Assembly: GCA_017404585.1 (NCBI GenBank)
Contig: JAFRCB010000245.1
Span: 1 to 12,665, forward strand
Source: Lachnospiraceae bacterium
Lineage (GTDB): Bacteria > Bacillota > Clostridia > Lachnospirales > Lachnospiraceae
Direction: 5' to 3'
Length of the DNA stretch: 12,665 bases
The notes under the pieces are model-generated. The model searched no databases, had not been told where the DNA came from, and saw nothing but the letters and a program-made list of their open reading frames with translations. The position numbers and the translations under genes were made by a program. This document shows positions 5,827 to 12,665 of this stretch, one piece after another; the first letter of the stretch is position 1; each line of letters starts with the position of its first letter.

Positions 5827-7540
5827 CTATCAGAAATTCCCTGAAACAATCATACGAGATGTCGAAGGTGAGGTATTTTCGGAGAGCACAATCAGGGATT
5901 TTTTCACCGTTCTCGGTGAGAAGAAGGACCACATTCTGGTCGTCGAGTGTTACCCCGGAGTCGATGACGAAGTCAGGCAGATGGTATGTGAGACCTATAT
6001 GCCGGACACTCTGATTGACAGTGAGGACATCTTCTTTGACGGCGAAAGGCTTACGGAGATGATGGCTCCCCATCTCACGGAGGACAGGGTGAGAGGGGTC
6101 ATGTACTACGGACGGATGGAGGACTTTGTCGACGGTTCTTCTCTGATAAGAATCAGAAATCAGATTCCGTCCGGAGGCAGGACCTGTATATTCGGTGTAG
6201 GAGCGGGTATGATCCACCGGGGAGATACGCTCATCTACTGCGATCTTGCCCGCTGGGAGATCCAACTCCGGATGAGGCGGGGTATGCCGAACTTTAAGCA
6301 GAAGAATTTTCATGAGGACTCGCTGCGCAAGATAAAGCGCGGTTATTTTGTCGAGTGGCGTATCGCGGATAAGAGAAAGATGGAGATTTTTGACAGCGTC
6401 GATTATTTTCTGGATTCCAATGAGACGGGACATCCGAAGATGGTCTCAGGTGCTGCTCTCCGCATGGGGCTTGATCAGATCGCAAGACAGCCCTTCCGGC
6501 TCGTTCCGTACTTTGACCCGGGAGTATGGGGAGGACAGTGGATGAAGGAAGTCTGTGATCTGCCCAAAGATGCCCCTAATTACGCATGGAGCTTTGACGG
6601 GGTGCCGGAGGAGAACAGTCTGTATATGAGATTCGGGGACGTCCGTATCGAAGTTCCGGCAATGGATCTTGTCCTCTACCGGCCGGTCGAGCTCCTCGGC
6701 ATGAAAAATTACTGCCGTTTCGGGGCGGAGTTCCCGATCAGGTTCGATTTCCTTGACACGATGGGAGGCCAGAACCTTTCTCTTCAGGTCCATCCGATGA
6801 CGGAGTACATTCGGTCCTGCTTCGGCATGACCTACACGCAGGATGAGAGCTATTATATCCTCGATGCAAAGGAGAATTCAGGTGTTTATCTGGGTCTTCG
6901 CGAAGGGATCGATATGCAAATGATGGCCGATGATCTCCGTGCCGCCGAGGCCGGAAAGATTTCTTTCCCGGCGGATAAGTATGTGAATTTTTTCCCGTGC
7001 AGAAAGCACGACCATTTCCTCATACCGGCGGGGACGATCCACTGTTCGGCGGCCGACACAATGGTACTTGAGATCAGTGCTACGCCCTACAATTTCACGT
7101 TCAAGCTCTGGGACTGGGACCGTGTCGGTCTTGACGGACTTCCGAGACCGATCCACATTGAGGACGGTCTTGCGAACATACAGTGGAACAGGACGACAGA
7201 ATGGGTGCGGGATAACCTTGTCGATCAGTTCGAGGTCCTCAGCCGGACGGAAGATGTCACGGAAGAGCGCACCGGCCTCCATGAGCTGGAATTTATTGAG
7301 ACGAGGCGATTCACACAGACAGGAAAATCTTACCACGATGCCGGGGACGGGTTCCATATATGCAACCTGGTCGACGGAAGGGAGGCTGTGATTGAGAGTG
7401 CGGAGGGAACATTTGCACCCTACACAGTCCATTATGCAGAGACTTTTATTATACCTGCCGCGGCCGGAAGATACACTGTGAGACCGGGCACGCCCGGAGA
7501 GGAAATTGTATTTATGAAGGCTTATGTGAGAAATCGCTGA
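5816..7540 (+). CDS. manA: Class I mannose-6-phosphate isomerase, long form
   Basis: This 574-residue protein is predicted to interconvert mannose-6-phosphate and fructose-6-phosphate in the cytoplasm. The PMI core starts near GVWGGQW (about 236-242). The zinc ligands of type I PMI are recognisable: Q324 and H326 in LSLQVHP, E344 in QDESYYIL and H409 in PAGTIHC. A C-terminal cupin-like part ends near AYVRNR. Residues 1 to about 230 form an extra N-terminal domain (containing YPGVDDE, DRVRGVMYYGRMEDF and DLARWEIQLRMRRGMPN) that I recall from long bacterial PMI proteins. It looks distantly like nucleoside-kinase folds, though I see no P-loop. ATG 5816 is preceded by AGGAG (5806-5810). The 11-base overlap with the Cys-rich membrane protein suggests coupling. 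No terminator follows directly; structured element copy 2 begins 30 bases downstream. Confidence 0.88.
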   Translation: MKNNYQKFPETIIRDVEGEVFSESTIRDFFTVLGEKKDHILVVECYPGVDDEVRQMVCETYMPDTLIDSEDIFFDGERLTEMMAPHLTEDRVRGVMYYGRMEDFVDGSSLIRIRNQIPSGGRTCIFGVGAGMIHRGDTLIYCDLARWEIQLRMRRGMPNFKQKNFHEDSLRKIKRGYFVEWRIADKRKMEIFDSVDYFLDSNETGHPKMVSGAALRMGLDQIARQPFRLVPYFDPGVWGGQWMKEVCDLPKDAPNYAWSFDGVPEENSLYMRFGDVRIEVPAMDLVLYRPVELLGMKNYCRFGAEFPIRFDFLDTMGGQNLSLQVHPMTEYIRSCFGMTYTQDESYYILDAKENSGVYLGLREGIDMQMMADDLRAAEAGKISFPADKYVNFFPCRKHDHFLIPAGTIHCSAADTMVLEISATPYNFTFKLWDWDRVGLDGLPRPIHIEDGLANIQWNRTTEWVRDNLVDQFEVLSRTEDVTEERTGLHELEFIETRRFTQTGKSYHDAGDGFHICNLVDGREAVIESAEGTFAPYTVHYAETFIIPAAAGRYTVRPGTPGEEIVFMKAYVRNR

Positions 7541-7569
7541 CAGCCACGATGCGGCCGGAGTATCGACAA

Positions 7570-7766
7570 GTAACAGTTCAGACAGGCTGTGCGCGCACCG
7601 GAATGCGGCGCAAACATCATCTTCATCGAAAAACGCAAGTCCTTCCCTGCGAGCCAAAAAAGCTAAAGCTTTTTGGTCTCTCAGTCGGACTCGCAATGTT
7701 TTTCTCACGAAGATGGATGCTTTGCTCCGCTTGCGAACTGTGAGAACAGCCTGTCTGAACTGTTAC
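7570..7766. repeat. Palindromic structured element, copy 2 (about 197 nt)
   Basis: Perfect 21-bp inverted ends at 7570-7590 and 7746-7766; the core is AACAGTTCAGACAGGCTGT at 7572-7590. Inside, GAAAAAC (7628-7634) pairs with GTTTTTC (7698-7704). GCAAGTCC (7635-7642) pairs with GGACTCGC (7687-7694) with one mismatch. CATCATCTTC faces GAAGATGGATG (7708-7718). The apical hairpin CCAAAAAAGCT (7654-7664) / AGCTTTTTGG (7667-7676) has a different sequence from copy 1 but the same position. It is in the same orientation as copy 1 (113-311), and in both places it sits after the end of a gene and before a promoter. No target duplication is visible. It may be a nonautonomous repeat or an RNA. Confidence 0.75.
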
Positions 7767-7822
7767 ACCACAATCCGGCGAAAATGCGCTTTGGCTCAGA
7801 ACAGCTTTGTTTTTCTGACAGT

Positions 7823-7852
7823 TTGTGTTAAATTGTTAACATGCGGTATACT
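7823..7852 (+). promoter_or_regulatory. Promoter of the dipeptidase gene and its leader
   Basis: TTGTGT (7823-7828), 18 bases, then TATACT (7847-7852, 5/6 to consensus). Transcription from about 7859 would give a leader of roughly 165 nt containing four hairpins before the ATG at 8027. The AT-rich stretch contains GTTAA/TTAAC (7827-7840). Confidence 0.6.
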
Positions 7853-7858
7853 GAGCAG

Positions 7859-8020
7859 ACAGGATTAGAGAATTCAAGTCTCGCTCGCGAGACTTAGCGC
7901 GGGATTCGGGTCAGCGTGAGCTGACATAATTCCAAACCGAATCCCTTCGTATCCTCGCGTGCCTAAGCATGCGAAGCAATGCTCTAGTGGAGCTTTGTGC
8001 AGCTGAGATAAAATGGGGAC
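7859..8020 (+). ncRNA. Structured leader RNA upstream of the dipeptidase gene (candidate)
   Basis: Four hairpins follow one another. (1) AAGTCTCG/CGAGACTT, 7876-7883 with 7888-7895. (2) GGGATTCGG (7901-7909) with CCGAATCCC (7937-7945), continuing into GTCAGC/GCTGAC (7910-7915, 7920-7925) capped by a GTGA (GNRA) tetraloop, with an 11-base one-sided bulge at 7926-7936. (3) CGCGTGC/GCATGCG (7956-7962, 7967-7973) with one G-T wobble. (4) CAATGCTC/GAGCTTTG (7977-7984, 7990-7997) with one mismatch. I do not recognise a named riboswitch class, and no T-box signature or terminator was found. GGGG (8015-8018) lies just before the start codon, so control at translation is possible. An independent small RNA is an alternative. 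Confidence 0.5.
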
Positions 8021-8026
8021 ACTCAA

Positions 8027-8686
8027 ATGGCTATTGATTATAAGCAGAAAGTGATCATGGATCCATCGGATTTCGTGGTGCTTGCAGATTTTGTGCCGGG
8101 AATCATTCAGGAGATCCGTTATTATTCGACTTACAATTTTATCGGCGACAGAATCGACGGCTATGAGGAGCCGTGCGCTCTTTTGACTAAGGAGGCGGCA
8201 CGAGCATTAAAGAGCGTGAGTAACGAGATGAACGTGCGCGGCTACAGGCTCAAGATCTTTGACACGTACCGTCCGGCGAGGGCAGTAAAGCACTTCGTCC
8301 TGTGGGGAATCGAAGATCTGGATCTGCGGATGAAGCCCTATTTCTACCCTGACCTCGAAAAGCAGGAGCTGTTCGCCAAAGGCTACATAGCGAGCCAGTC
8401 CAGCCACAGCAGGGGCTCCACTGTCGATTTGACACTGCTTGACATGGCCACCGGGAAGGAAGTCGACATGGGCAGCCCGTTCGACATGTTCAGCGAAGTC
8501 TCCCACCCGGATTACAGGAGAATTACCGAGCAGCAGTATGACAACAGAATGATCCTGCAGCAGGTCATGGTCCGTAACGGTTTCAGCCCGATCGACTGTG
8601 AGTGGTGGCATTTCACTCTGGATGACGAGCCGTTCCCCGACACGTATTTTGATTTTCCGGTATCCGCCGGCTATCTGAAGCGGTAA
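8027..8686 (+). CDS. D-alanyl-D-alanine dipeptidase (VanX/DdpX family, peptidase M15D)
   Basis: This 219-residue zinc dipeptidase is predicted to hydrolyse D-Ala-D-Ala. Key residues match VanX: R82 in DTYRP, zinc ligands H127 and D134 in SSHSRGSTVDL, and catalytic E192 with zinc ligand H195 in CEWWHF. No signal peptide is visible, so it probably acts in the cytoplasm. Length is slightly above VanX/DdpX (about 190-200 residues). ATG 8027 follows GGGGAC (8015-8020) after a structured leader. No vanH, vanA or two-component genes are beside it, so a role in peptide turnover or wall recycling is more likely than vancomycin resistance; that is inference. It stands alone between a promoter (7823-7852) and the next promoter (8771-8799), with no obvious terminator after it. 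Confidence 0.9.
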   Translation: MAIDYKQKVIMDPSDFVVLADFVPGIIQEIRYYSTYNFIGDRIDGYEEPCALLTKEAARALKSVSNEMNVRGYRLKIFDTYRPARAVKHFVLWGIEDLDLRMKPYFYPDLEKQELFAKGYIASQSSHSRGSTVDLTLLDMATGKEVDMGSPFDMFSEVSHPDYRRITEQQYDNRMILQQVMVRNGFSPIDCEWWHFTLDDEPFPDTYFDFPVSAGYLKR

Positions 8687-8770
8687 CTCGTCAGTCGAAA
8701 TTTTAAAGCTCAGTGCGTCAGGATGCATTTGCACACGGTATCATGGAGACGATATTGTTCAGGTATCGCA

Positions 8771-8799
8771 TTAGACATCATTTAGACATTAATGATATT
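8771..8799 (+). promoter_or_regulatory. Candidate promoter with TTAGACAT direct repeats
   Basis: TTAGAC (8771-8776), 17 bases, then GATATT (8794-8799). TTAGACAT occurs twice (8771-8778 and 8782-8789), 11 bases apart start to start, about one helical turn, overlapping the -35 and spacer. This is a possible binding site for a regulator of the fusion gene at 8823. The promoter match is moderate. Confidence 0.4.
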
Positions 8800-8822
8800 A
8801 CCTTGACTTAGAAAGGACAGTT

Positions 8823-9740
8823 ATGAAAATCGCGGCAACTTACGACAACGGAAACATCTTCCAGCACTTTGGAAGAACAGAATACTTCAAAGTTTACGAG
8901 GTAGAAGACAACAAGATCATCGACAGCCGGGTAATAGACTCCGACGGCGTCGGCCACGGAGCACTGGCCGGTCTTCTTGCAGATCAGGATATAAAGATCC
9001 TTATATGCGGAGGACTTGGCGGCGGCGCTCTTAACGCGCTCCGGAACGCGGGGATCGAGGTCTGTGCGGGCGCGTCCGGCGACGCGGATACTGCTGTCAG
9101 CATGTACCTCCGGGGTGAACTTGTCGACAGCGGAGCCAATTGTGATCACCATCACCACGGCGAGGGCCATGAGTGCGGCCATCATGATGAGGATGGCGGC
9201 TGCGGTCACGGAGACCATGGTGAGGACGGCTGCTGCGGCCATGAAGAGCATGAGGATGGCGGCTGCTGCGGCAGCGGCGGCGGATGTCACGGCGGGCAGC
9301 GCTTTACTATGGAAGGCAAAAACGTCGGCAGGAATGTCAGAGTTCACTACAGGGGAACATTTGATGACGGAACGCAGTTCGACTCTTCCTATGACCGCGG
9401 AGAACCGCTCGCATTTGTATGCGGCGCAGGAATGATGATCAAGGGATTTGACAGGGCTGTCGCCGATATGGAAGTCGGTCAGATCGTCGACGTGCATCTT
9501 ATGCCGGAGGAGGCATACGGCCATCGTGATCCGAACGCGGTCATTACTCTGGCAATCGAGGATCTTCCGGGTTCGGAAGGCCTTAACGTCGGCGAGAGCG
9601 TTTACCTCACGAACATGATGGGACAGCAGTTCCCGGTCACGGTGACGGCGAAGGATGACACTAATATCACGCTGGACGCGAACCATGAGATGGCGGGCAG
9701 GGAGCTCAATTTCCGCATTGAGCTGGTCGAAGTCCTGTAA
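8823..9740 (+). CDS. NifX/NifB-like domain, His/Cys-rich linker and SlyD-type FKBP prolyl isomerase fusion
   Basis: The protein has 305 residues in three parts. Residues 1-106 resemble the dinitrogenase iron-molybdenum cofactor-binding family (NifX/NafY/NifB C-terminal type): MKIAATYDNG, FQHFGRTEYFKVYEVE and ILICGGLGGGALNAL. Residues 107-156 are a metal-binding linker with 12 His and 8 Cys, built from imperfect repeats such as HEDGGCCG. Residues from about 160-305 are a SlyD-like FKBP: VRVHYRGTFDDGTQFDSSYD, GAGMMIKGFDRAV, PEEAYGHRDPNAV, an inserted flap domain and LDANHEMAGRELNF. SlyD proteins bind nickel through a C-terminal His/Cys tail; here the metal-rich part lies between the domains. 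No nif genes are nearby, so a metallochaperone or metal-cluster role is more likely than nitrogen fixation (inference). AAAGGA (8812-8817) precedes ATG 8823. No signal peptide, so cytoplasmic. Confidence 0.87.
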   Translation: MKIAATYDNGNIFQHFGRTEYFKVYEVEDNKIIDSRVIDSDGVGHGALAGLLADQDIKILICGGLGGGALNALRNAGIEVCAGASGDADTAVSMYLRGELVDSGANCDHHHHGEGHECGHHDEDGGCGHGDHGEDGCCGHEEHEDGGCCGSGGGCHGGQRFTMEGKNVGRNVRVHYRGTFDDGTQFDSSYDRGEPLAFVCGAGMMIKGFDRAVADMEVGQIVDVHLMPEEAYGHRDPNAVITLAIEDLPGSEGLNVGESVYLTNMMGQQFPVTVTAKDDTNITLDANHEMAGRELNFRIELVEVL

Positions 9741-9901
9741 AGATGATGGCATCCCGGAATCGGGTATAAGCGGCAACGGGAGGGTATTCCATCGCGGCTA
9801 AAGCCATGAGGCTGCGTCATTAAGAGTAAACACCGAAAACAGCCGGGCGTCACGGCCCTGAGTGTGCCCGGCGCTATTTATGTAATGAGAAAGGCAGCGA
9901 T
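9741..9901 (+). other. Intergenic region with a strong hairpin
   Basis: This 161-base gap contains a 7-bp GC-rich stem, GCCGGGC (9842-9848) with GCCCGGC (9866-9872), with inner CAC/GTG pairing. It is not followed by a T run, so it is not a standard terminator. It lies 30 bases before the aldo/keto reductase start and could sit in its leader. No convincing promoter was found. Confidence 0.35.
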
Positions 9902-11089
9902 ATGCAATACAGAGACGACAAATACGGCAATAAATTGTCGATACTGGGTTACGGCTGCATGCGTTTTACTAAAAAGGGAAACAGTATAGATATTGCCAGG
10001 GCGGAGAAGGAGATTATGGCCGCCTATAAGGCGGGTGTAAATTATTACGACACTGCCTACATTTATCCCGGCAGCGAGGAAGCAATCGGTGAGATTTTTG
10101 AGCGGAACCACATCCGTGAGAAGATCAACATCGCGACAAAGCTTCCCCAGTACATGGTCGGCAGCCGGAAACAACTGGACAAGTATTTTAACGAGGAGCT
10201 CACAAGGCTCAGGACAACCTATATTGACTACTATCTGATGCACCACGTGACGGATGTTGCCATGTGGGAGAAGCTGAAGAAGGTCGGAATCATCGACTGG
10301 ATCGCTGAGAAGAAAGCCAGCGGCGAGATCCGGAATATCGGATTCTCTTATCACGGCAACTCAGAAAACTTCCTCAAAGTATTGAATGATTACGACTGGG
10401 ATTTCTGTCAGATTCAGTATAATTATCTGGATGAGGTCTCCCAGGCGGGCGTTATCGGCCTTCGCGCAGCGGCCGCCAAGGGCATACCGGTCATCATCAT
10501 GGAGCCGCTTCGGGGAGGCAAACTTGTAAATTTGCTTCCGAAGGGAGCGCTCGCGGCTATGAAAAAGAGCGGGCATGACTGGTCTCCTGCCGAGTGGGGG
10601 TTTCGCTGGCTGTATAACCAGAAGGAGGTCACGGTCGTTCTGTCAGGCATGAATTCACTCGATATGGTGAAGGAGAACTGCCGCATTGCCTCGGAGGCAG
10701 AGGAAGGGCTCCTTACAGAGGCGGATTTTGCGACCTATGAAGCCGTTAAAAAGAGCATTCGTGCAAATGAAAAAGTCGGCTGCACCGGATGCCGCTACTG
10801 TATGCCATGCCCGAAGGGTGTCGATATTCCCGGAATCTTCCGCTGTTACAACACAATGTACACAGAGTCAAAGAGCGAGGGCAGGTTCCAGTTCGCGCAG
10901 ACGGTGGGGATGACGAAGGAGCCGGCATTTGCAACTCAGTGCATAAAGTGCGGCAAATGCGAAAAGCACTGCCCGCAGAATATACCGATTCGCAAAAAAC
11001 TCGTGGAGGCGGATAAGGCCCTGCGGCCTCTGCCTTATAAGATCGGGATCAATGCGGCAAGAATGTTTATGTTCCGAAAGACAAAGTGA
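9902..11089 (+). CDS. Aldo/keto reductase with C-terminal double 4Fe-4S ferredoxin domain
   Basis: This 395-residue cytoplasmic oxidoreductase has an aldo/keto reductase barrel (about 1-280) with a near-canonical tetrad: D50 and Y55 in DTAYIYPGSEE, K80 in ATKLP and H114 in YLMHH. The C-terminal part has two cysteine clusters, C294-x2-C297-x2-C300-x2-C303-P and C347-x2-C350-x2-C353-x3-C357-P, typical of two 4Fe-4S clusters. This aldo/keto reductase-ferredoxin fusion is common in anaerobic Firmicutes. Its substrate is unknown, and the clusters suggest electron exchange with ferredoxin or a flavin partner (inference). The start has GAGAAAGG (9887-9894) 7 bases upstream. The M20 gene begins 50 bases after the stop, so an operon is likely. 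Confidence 0.92.
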   Translation: MQYRDDKYGNKLSILGYGCMRFTKKGNSIDIARAEKEIMAAYKAGVNYYDTAYIYPGSEEAIGEIFERNHIREKINIATKLPQYMVGSRKQLDKYFNEELTRLRTTYIDYYLMHHVTDVAMWEKLKKVGIIDWIAEKKASGEIRNIGFSYHGNSENFLKVLNDYDWDFCQIQYNYLDEVSQAGVIGLRAAAAKGIPVIIMEPLRGGKLVNLLPKGALAAMKKSGHDWSPAEWGFRWLYNQKEVTVVLSGMNSLDMVKENCRIASEAEEGLLTEADFATYEAVKKSIRANEKVGCTGCRYCMPCPKGVDIPGIFRCYNTMYTESKSEGRFQFAQTVGMTKEPAFATQCIKCGKCEKHCPQNIPIRKKLVEADKALRPLPYKIGINAARMFMFRKTK

Positions 11090-11139
11090 TACAAGACTTT
11101 CCACCGGGACTGGCAGAGTTTGGCAGCAGGAGGACTGTA

Positions 11140-12312
11140 ATGGATATTAGACTGACAGATGAAGAAGAGGCACGGATCATAGAGTTCCGCCACGACATGC
11201 ATATGCATCCGGAGCTCTCTCACAGGGAGTTTCGGACGACCGGGAACATCAAAGCTTTTCTTTCATCCCTCGAGGGGATAGAGATACTGGAGCTCCCAAA
11301 GAAGACAACGGGTGTCGTCGCGCGCCTTGCCGGCGGAAAGCCGGGATGTGAGATCGCTCTCAGGGCTGATATTGATGCCATCTGCCAGACAGAGGACAAT
11401 GATCTGCCCTGGAAATCACGGGAAGAAGGCATCATGCACGCCTGCGGCCACGACTTCCACACCGCCGGACTTCTCGGTGCGGCCATGATCCTTTCGAGAA
11501 ATAGAGACGCGGTGCCGGGAACGGTCGATTTTCTGTTTCAGGAAGCCGAGGAGACGACGGACGGAGCTCGGGAGATGATTGACGCCGGGATCTTTGAGGT
11601 CATTCATCCGGCTGCCTTTTTCGGTGAGCACAACAGGCCAGAGGTCCCTGTCGGAAAAGTCGTCTGCAAGAACGGAGCGCTCATGGCAGCCAAGACCAAT
11701 TTTGTCATCCGTATCTTCGGGCGCGGAGGGCATGGATCCATGCCGCACCTGTGCGTTGATCCGATCGTCGCGTCGGCAGCAATCGTCCAGTCTCTCCAGA
11801 CAATTGTCAGCAGAAATACAGATCCGCTGGAGAGCGTCGTCCTGTCTGTCGGGTCCATTCACGGCGGCAGCATCGAAAATCTTGTCGTGGACAAGGTGGA
11901 GATGACAGCCAGCATAAGAGCCCTGTCGATAGAGGCAAGGGAGAGAGCTGTTCGGAGGATGGAGACAGTGGTAAGCAGTACTGCCGAAGCCTACGAGTGC
12001 AGGGCGGAGATCGAGTACAGAGAAATACTCCCTCTCACTTTCAACAGTGAGGATATGTACAGAGTCGCTGTCCGGGCAGCCGAGGCGGCAGTCGGAAGTG
12101 AGAACGTCATCGATGTGCCGCCGACGCTGGCAAGTGAGGACTTTTCTGTTTTCATGGAGAAGGTGCCCTCGTTCTTTTACTGGATCGGCAGCGGAACTCC
12201 GGGCGAGACGGCTTACGCGTGGCACCAGAGCCGCTTTAAGGCCGATGACGCGGGTCTTAAGGTGGCAGCAGAGGTGATGGCGGCGGCATGCTTTGCATTT
12301 GCAGAGAGATAG
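11140..12312 (+). CDS. M20D family amidohydrolase (N-acyl-amino acid hydrolase-like)
   Basis: This 390-residue protein is predicted to hydrolyse an N-acyl or peptide-like amide bond using two metal ions. Family signatures are HDMHMHPELSHREF, ALRADIDAI, HACGHDFH with C102, H104 and H107, QEAEET with E137 and E138, EHNRPEVPVG with H164, GRGGHGSMPH in the dimerisation domain, SEDFSVF and AWHQSRF with H362. The Cys in HACGHD is typical of the M20D group (IAA-amino acid hydrolases, hippurate hydrolase, N-acetyldiaminopimelate deacetylase). The exact substrate cannot be told from sequence. I chose ATG 11140 because AGGAGG (11128-11133) is 6 bases upstream. An in-frame ATG at 11086 overlaps the previous gene and adds residues unlike the family. 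A membrane sensor gene starts 30 bases after the stop. Confidence 0.92.
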   Translation: MDIRLTDEEEARIIEFRHDMHMHPELSHREFRTTGNIKAFLSSLEGIEILELPKKTTGVVARLAGGKPGCEIALRADIDAICQTEDNDLPWKSREEGIMHACGHDFHTAGLLGAAMILSRNRDAVPGTVDFLFQEAEETTDGAREMIDAGIFEVIHPAAFFGEHNRPEVPVGKVVCKNGALMAAKTNFVIRIFGRGGHGSMPHLCVDPIVASAAIVQSLQTIVSRNTDPLESVVLSVGSIHGGSIENLVVDKVEMTASIRALSIEARERAVRRMETVVSSTAEAYECRAEIEYREILPLTFNSEDMYRVAVRAAEAAVGSENVIDVPPTLASEDFSVFMEKVPSFFYWIGSGTPGETAYAWHQSRFKADDAGLKVAAEVMAAACFAFAER

Positions 12313-12342
12313 AAACACAATTTACCGAAAGGTGAACCGGCG

Positions 12343-12665
12343 ATGAGCAGTTTAGTACGTAAAATCCGCTCCAGCATGGCGGCAAATATCATAGGCGCTA
12401 TTGTCATGTTGCTGTTCGTGTTCGGCGCGTTTGTCTGTACGACAGGTTTTTTCAATTTTACAGATTCCTTCAAAAGAGAATATGAGACTTCTACCTATCA
12501 TATTGCGGATACGGCAACGACATTGGTCAACGGCGATCATCTGGACGAATATCTCCGCGGAGAGGAACTCGAGGAGTATGAGCAGTCCAGACGGTATCTG
12601 GATGCGTATACAGATCGCATCGGCGTTTCGATAATCTATGTCATTATGGTCGACAGGAGTGATTA
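12343..12665 (+). CDS. Membrane-anchored sensor or signalling protein, N-terminal part (partial)
   Basis: The frame is open from ATG 12343 to the window end (107 complete codons), with AAAGGTGA (12328-12335) as ribosome site. Basic residues (VRKIRSS) precede one membrane segment (about residues 13-35, IIGAIVMLLFVFGAF). After that comes a likely extracellular region with YHIADTATTLVNGDHLDEYL, EYEQSRRYLDAYTDRIG and SIIYVIMVDRSD. This pattern is typical of the extracytoplasmic sensor part of Firmicute signalling proteins (histidine kinase, GGDEF, HD or PP2C-type outputs, or chemoreceptors). The output domain lies outside the window, so no specific call is possible. It probably shares a transcript with the M20 gene. 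Confidence 0.7.
   Translation, partial: MSSLVRKIRSSMAANIIGAIVMLLFVFGAFVCTTGFFNFTDSFKREYETSTYHIADTATTLVNGDHLDEYLRGEELEEYEQSRRYLDAYTDRIGVSIIYVIMVDRSD

Noticed and set aside
7570..7766. Insertion sequence or classical transposon with terminal repeats
   Set aside because: There is no transposase gene and no visible target duplication at either copy; internal pairing continues through the whole element, which fits a structural repeat or RNA better.
8027..8686. Vancomycin resistance cluster around the VanX-like gene
   Set aside because: No vanH, vanA-type ligase, vanR or vanS gene is adjacent; neighbours are unrelated, so a housekeeping dipeptidase is more likely.
8823..9141. Nitrogen fixation gene cluster suggested by the NifX-like domain
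   Set aside because: No nifH, nifD, nifK, nifB or nifE genes are present, and this domain family is widespread in organisms that do not fix nitrogen.
8808..9776. Minus-strand open frame (322 codons) opposite the NifX/SlyD fusion
   Set aside because: It mirrors the fusion gene; its alanine/methionine/valine-rich stretch is the reverse reading of the His/Cys-rich repeats.

Overview
The window reads as a chromosomal stretch of an anaerobic Firmicute, most likely a Clostridia member resembling Lachnospiraceae. This is an inference from the gene families present (FeoA-FeoB fusion, FeoB-associated Cys-rich protein, GGGtGRT protein with its NifU-like partner, C_GCAxxG_C_C protein, long-form mannose-6-phosphate isomerase, ferredoxin-type aldo/keto reductase), the strong AGGAGG ribosome sites and the moderate GC content. 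All genes I can support lie on the + strand. No rRNA, tRNA, CRISPR array, insertion sequence or phage gene was seen.

Layout. (1) 1-87: the last 22 codons of an upstream gene, probably a histidine kinase, whose stop codon lies inside a strong terminator hairpin. (2) 113-311: first copy of a ~195-nt palindromic structured element, then a second terminator-like hairpin and a good sigma-A promoter. (3) 472-2811: FeoA-FeoB ferrous iron transporter. (4) 3013-4875: AT-rich promoter region, a NifU-like gene broken by an in-frame amber codon, the intact GGGtGRT gene and a clear terminator. (5) 4977-5447: C_GCAxxG_C_C protein. (6) 5671-7540: a 51-residue FeoB-associated Cys-rich membrane protein overlapping the start of a long mannose-6-phosphate isomerase. 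(7) 7570-7766: second copy of the structured element, then a promoter and a ~165-nt leader with four successive hairpins. (8) 8027-8686: VanX/DdpX-like D-Ala-D-Ala dipeptidase. (9) 8823-9740: an unusual NifX-like / His-Cys-rich / SlyD-FKBP fusion. (10) 9902-12665: aldo/keto reductase with two 4Fe-4S motifs, an M20 amidohydrolase and the start of a membrane sensor protein, closely spaced and probably one operon.

A common thread is metal handling: iron import, a Cys-rich membrane accessory, an Fe-S scaffold-like protein with its GGGtGRT partner, a conserved-cysteine protein, a metal-rich NifX/SlyD fusion and an Fe-S oxidoreductase. Shared regulation is not demonstrated.

The most interesting unexplained signals are three. 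The two copies of the structured element have different bases that still pair (113-311 and 7570-7766). There is a multi-hairpin leader in front of the dipeptidase gene (about 7859-8026). The NifU-like gene, which otherwise looks highly expressed, carries a nonsense codon.
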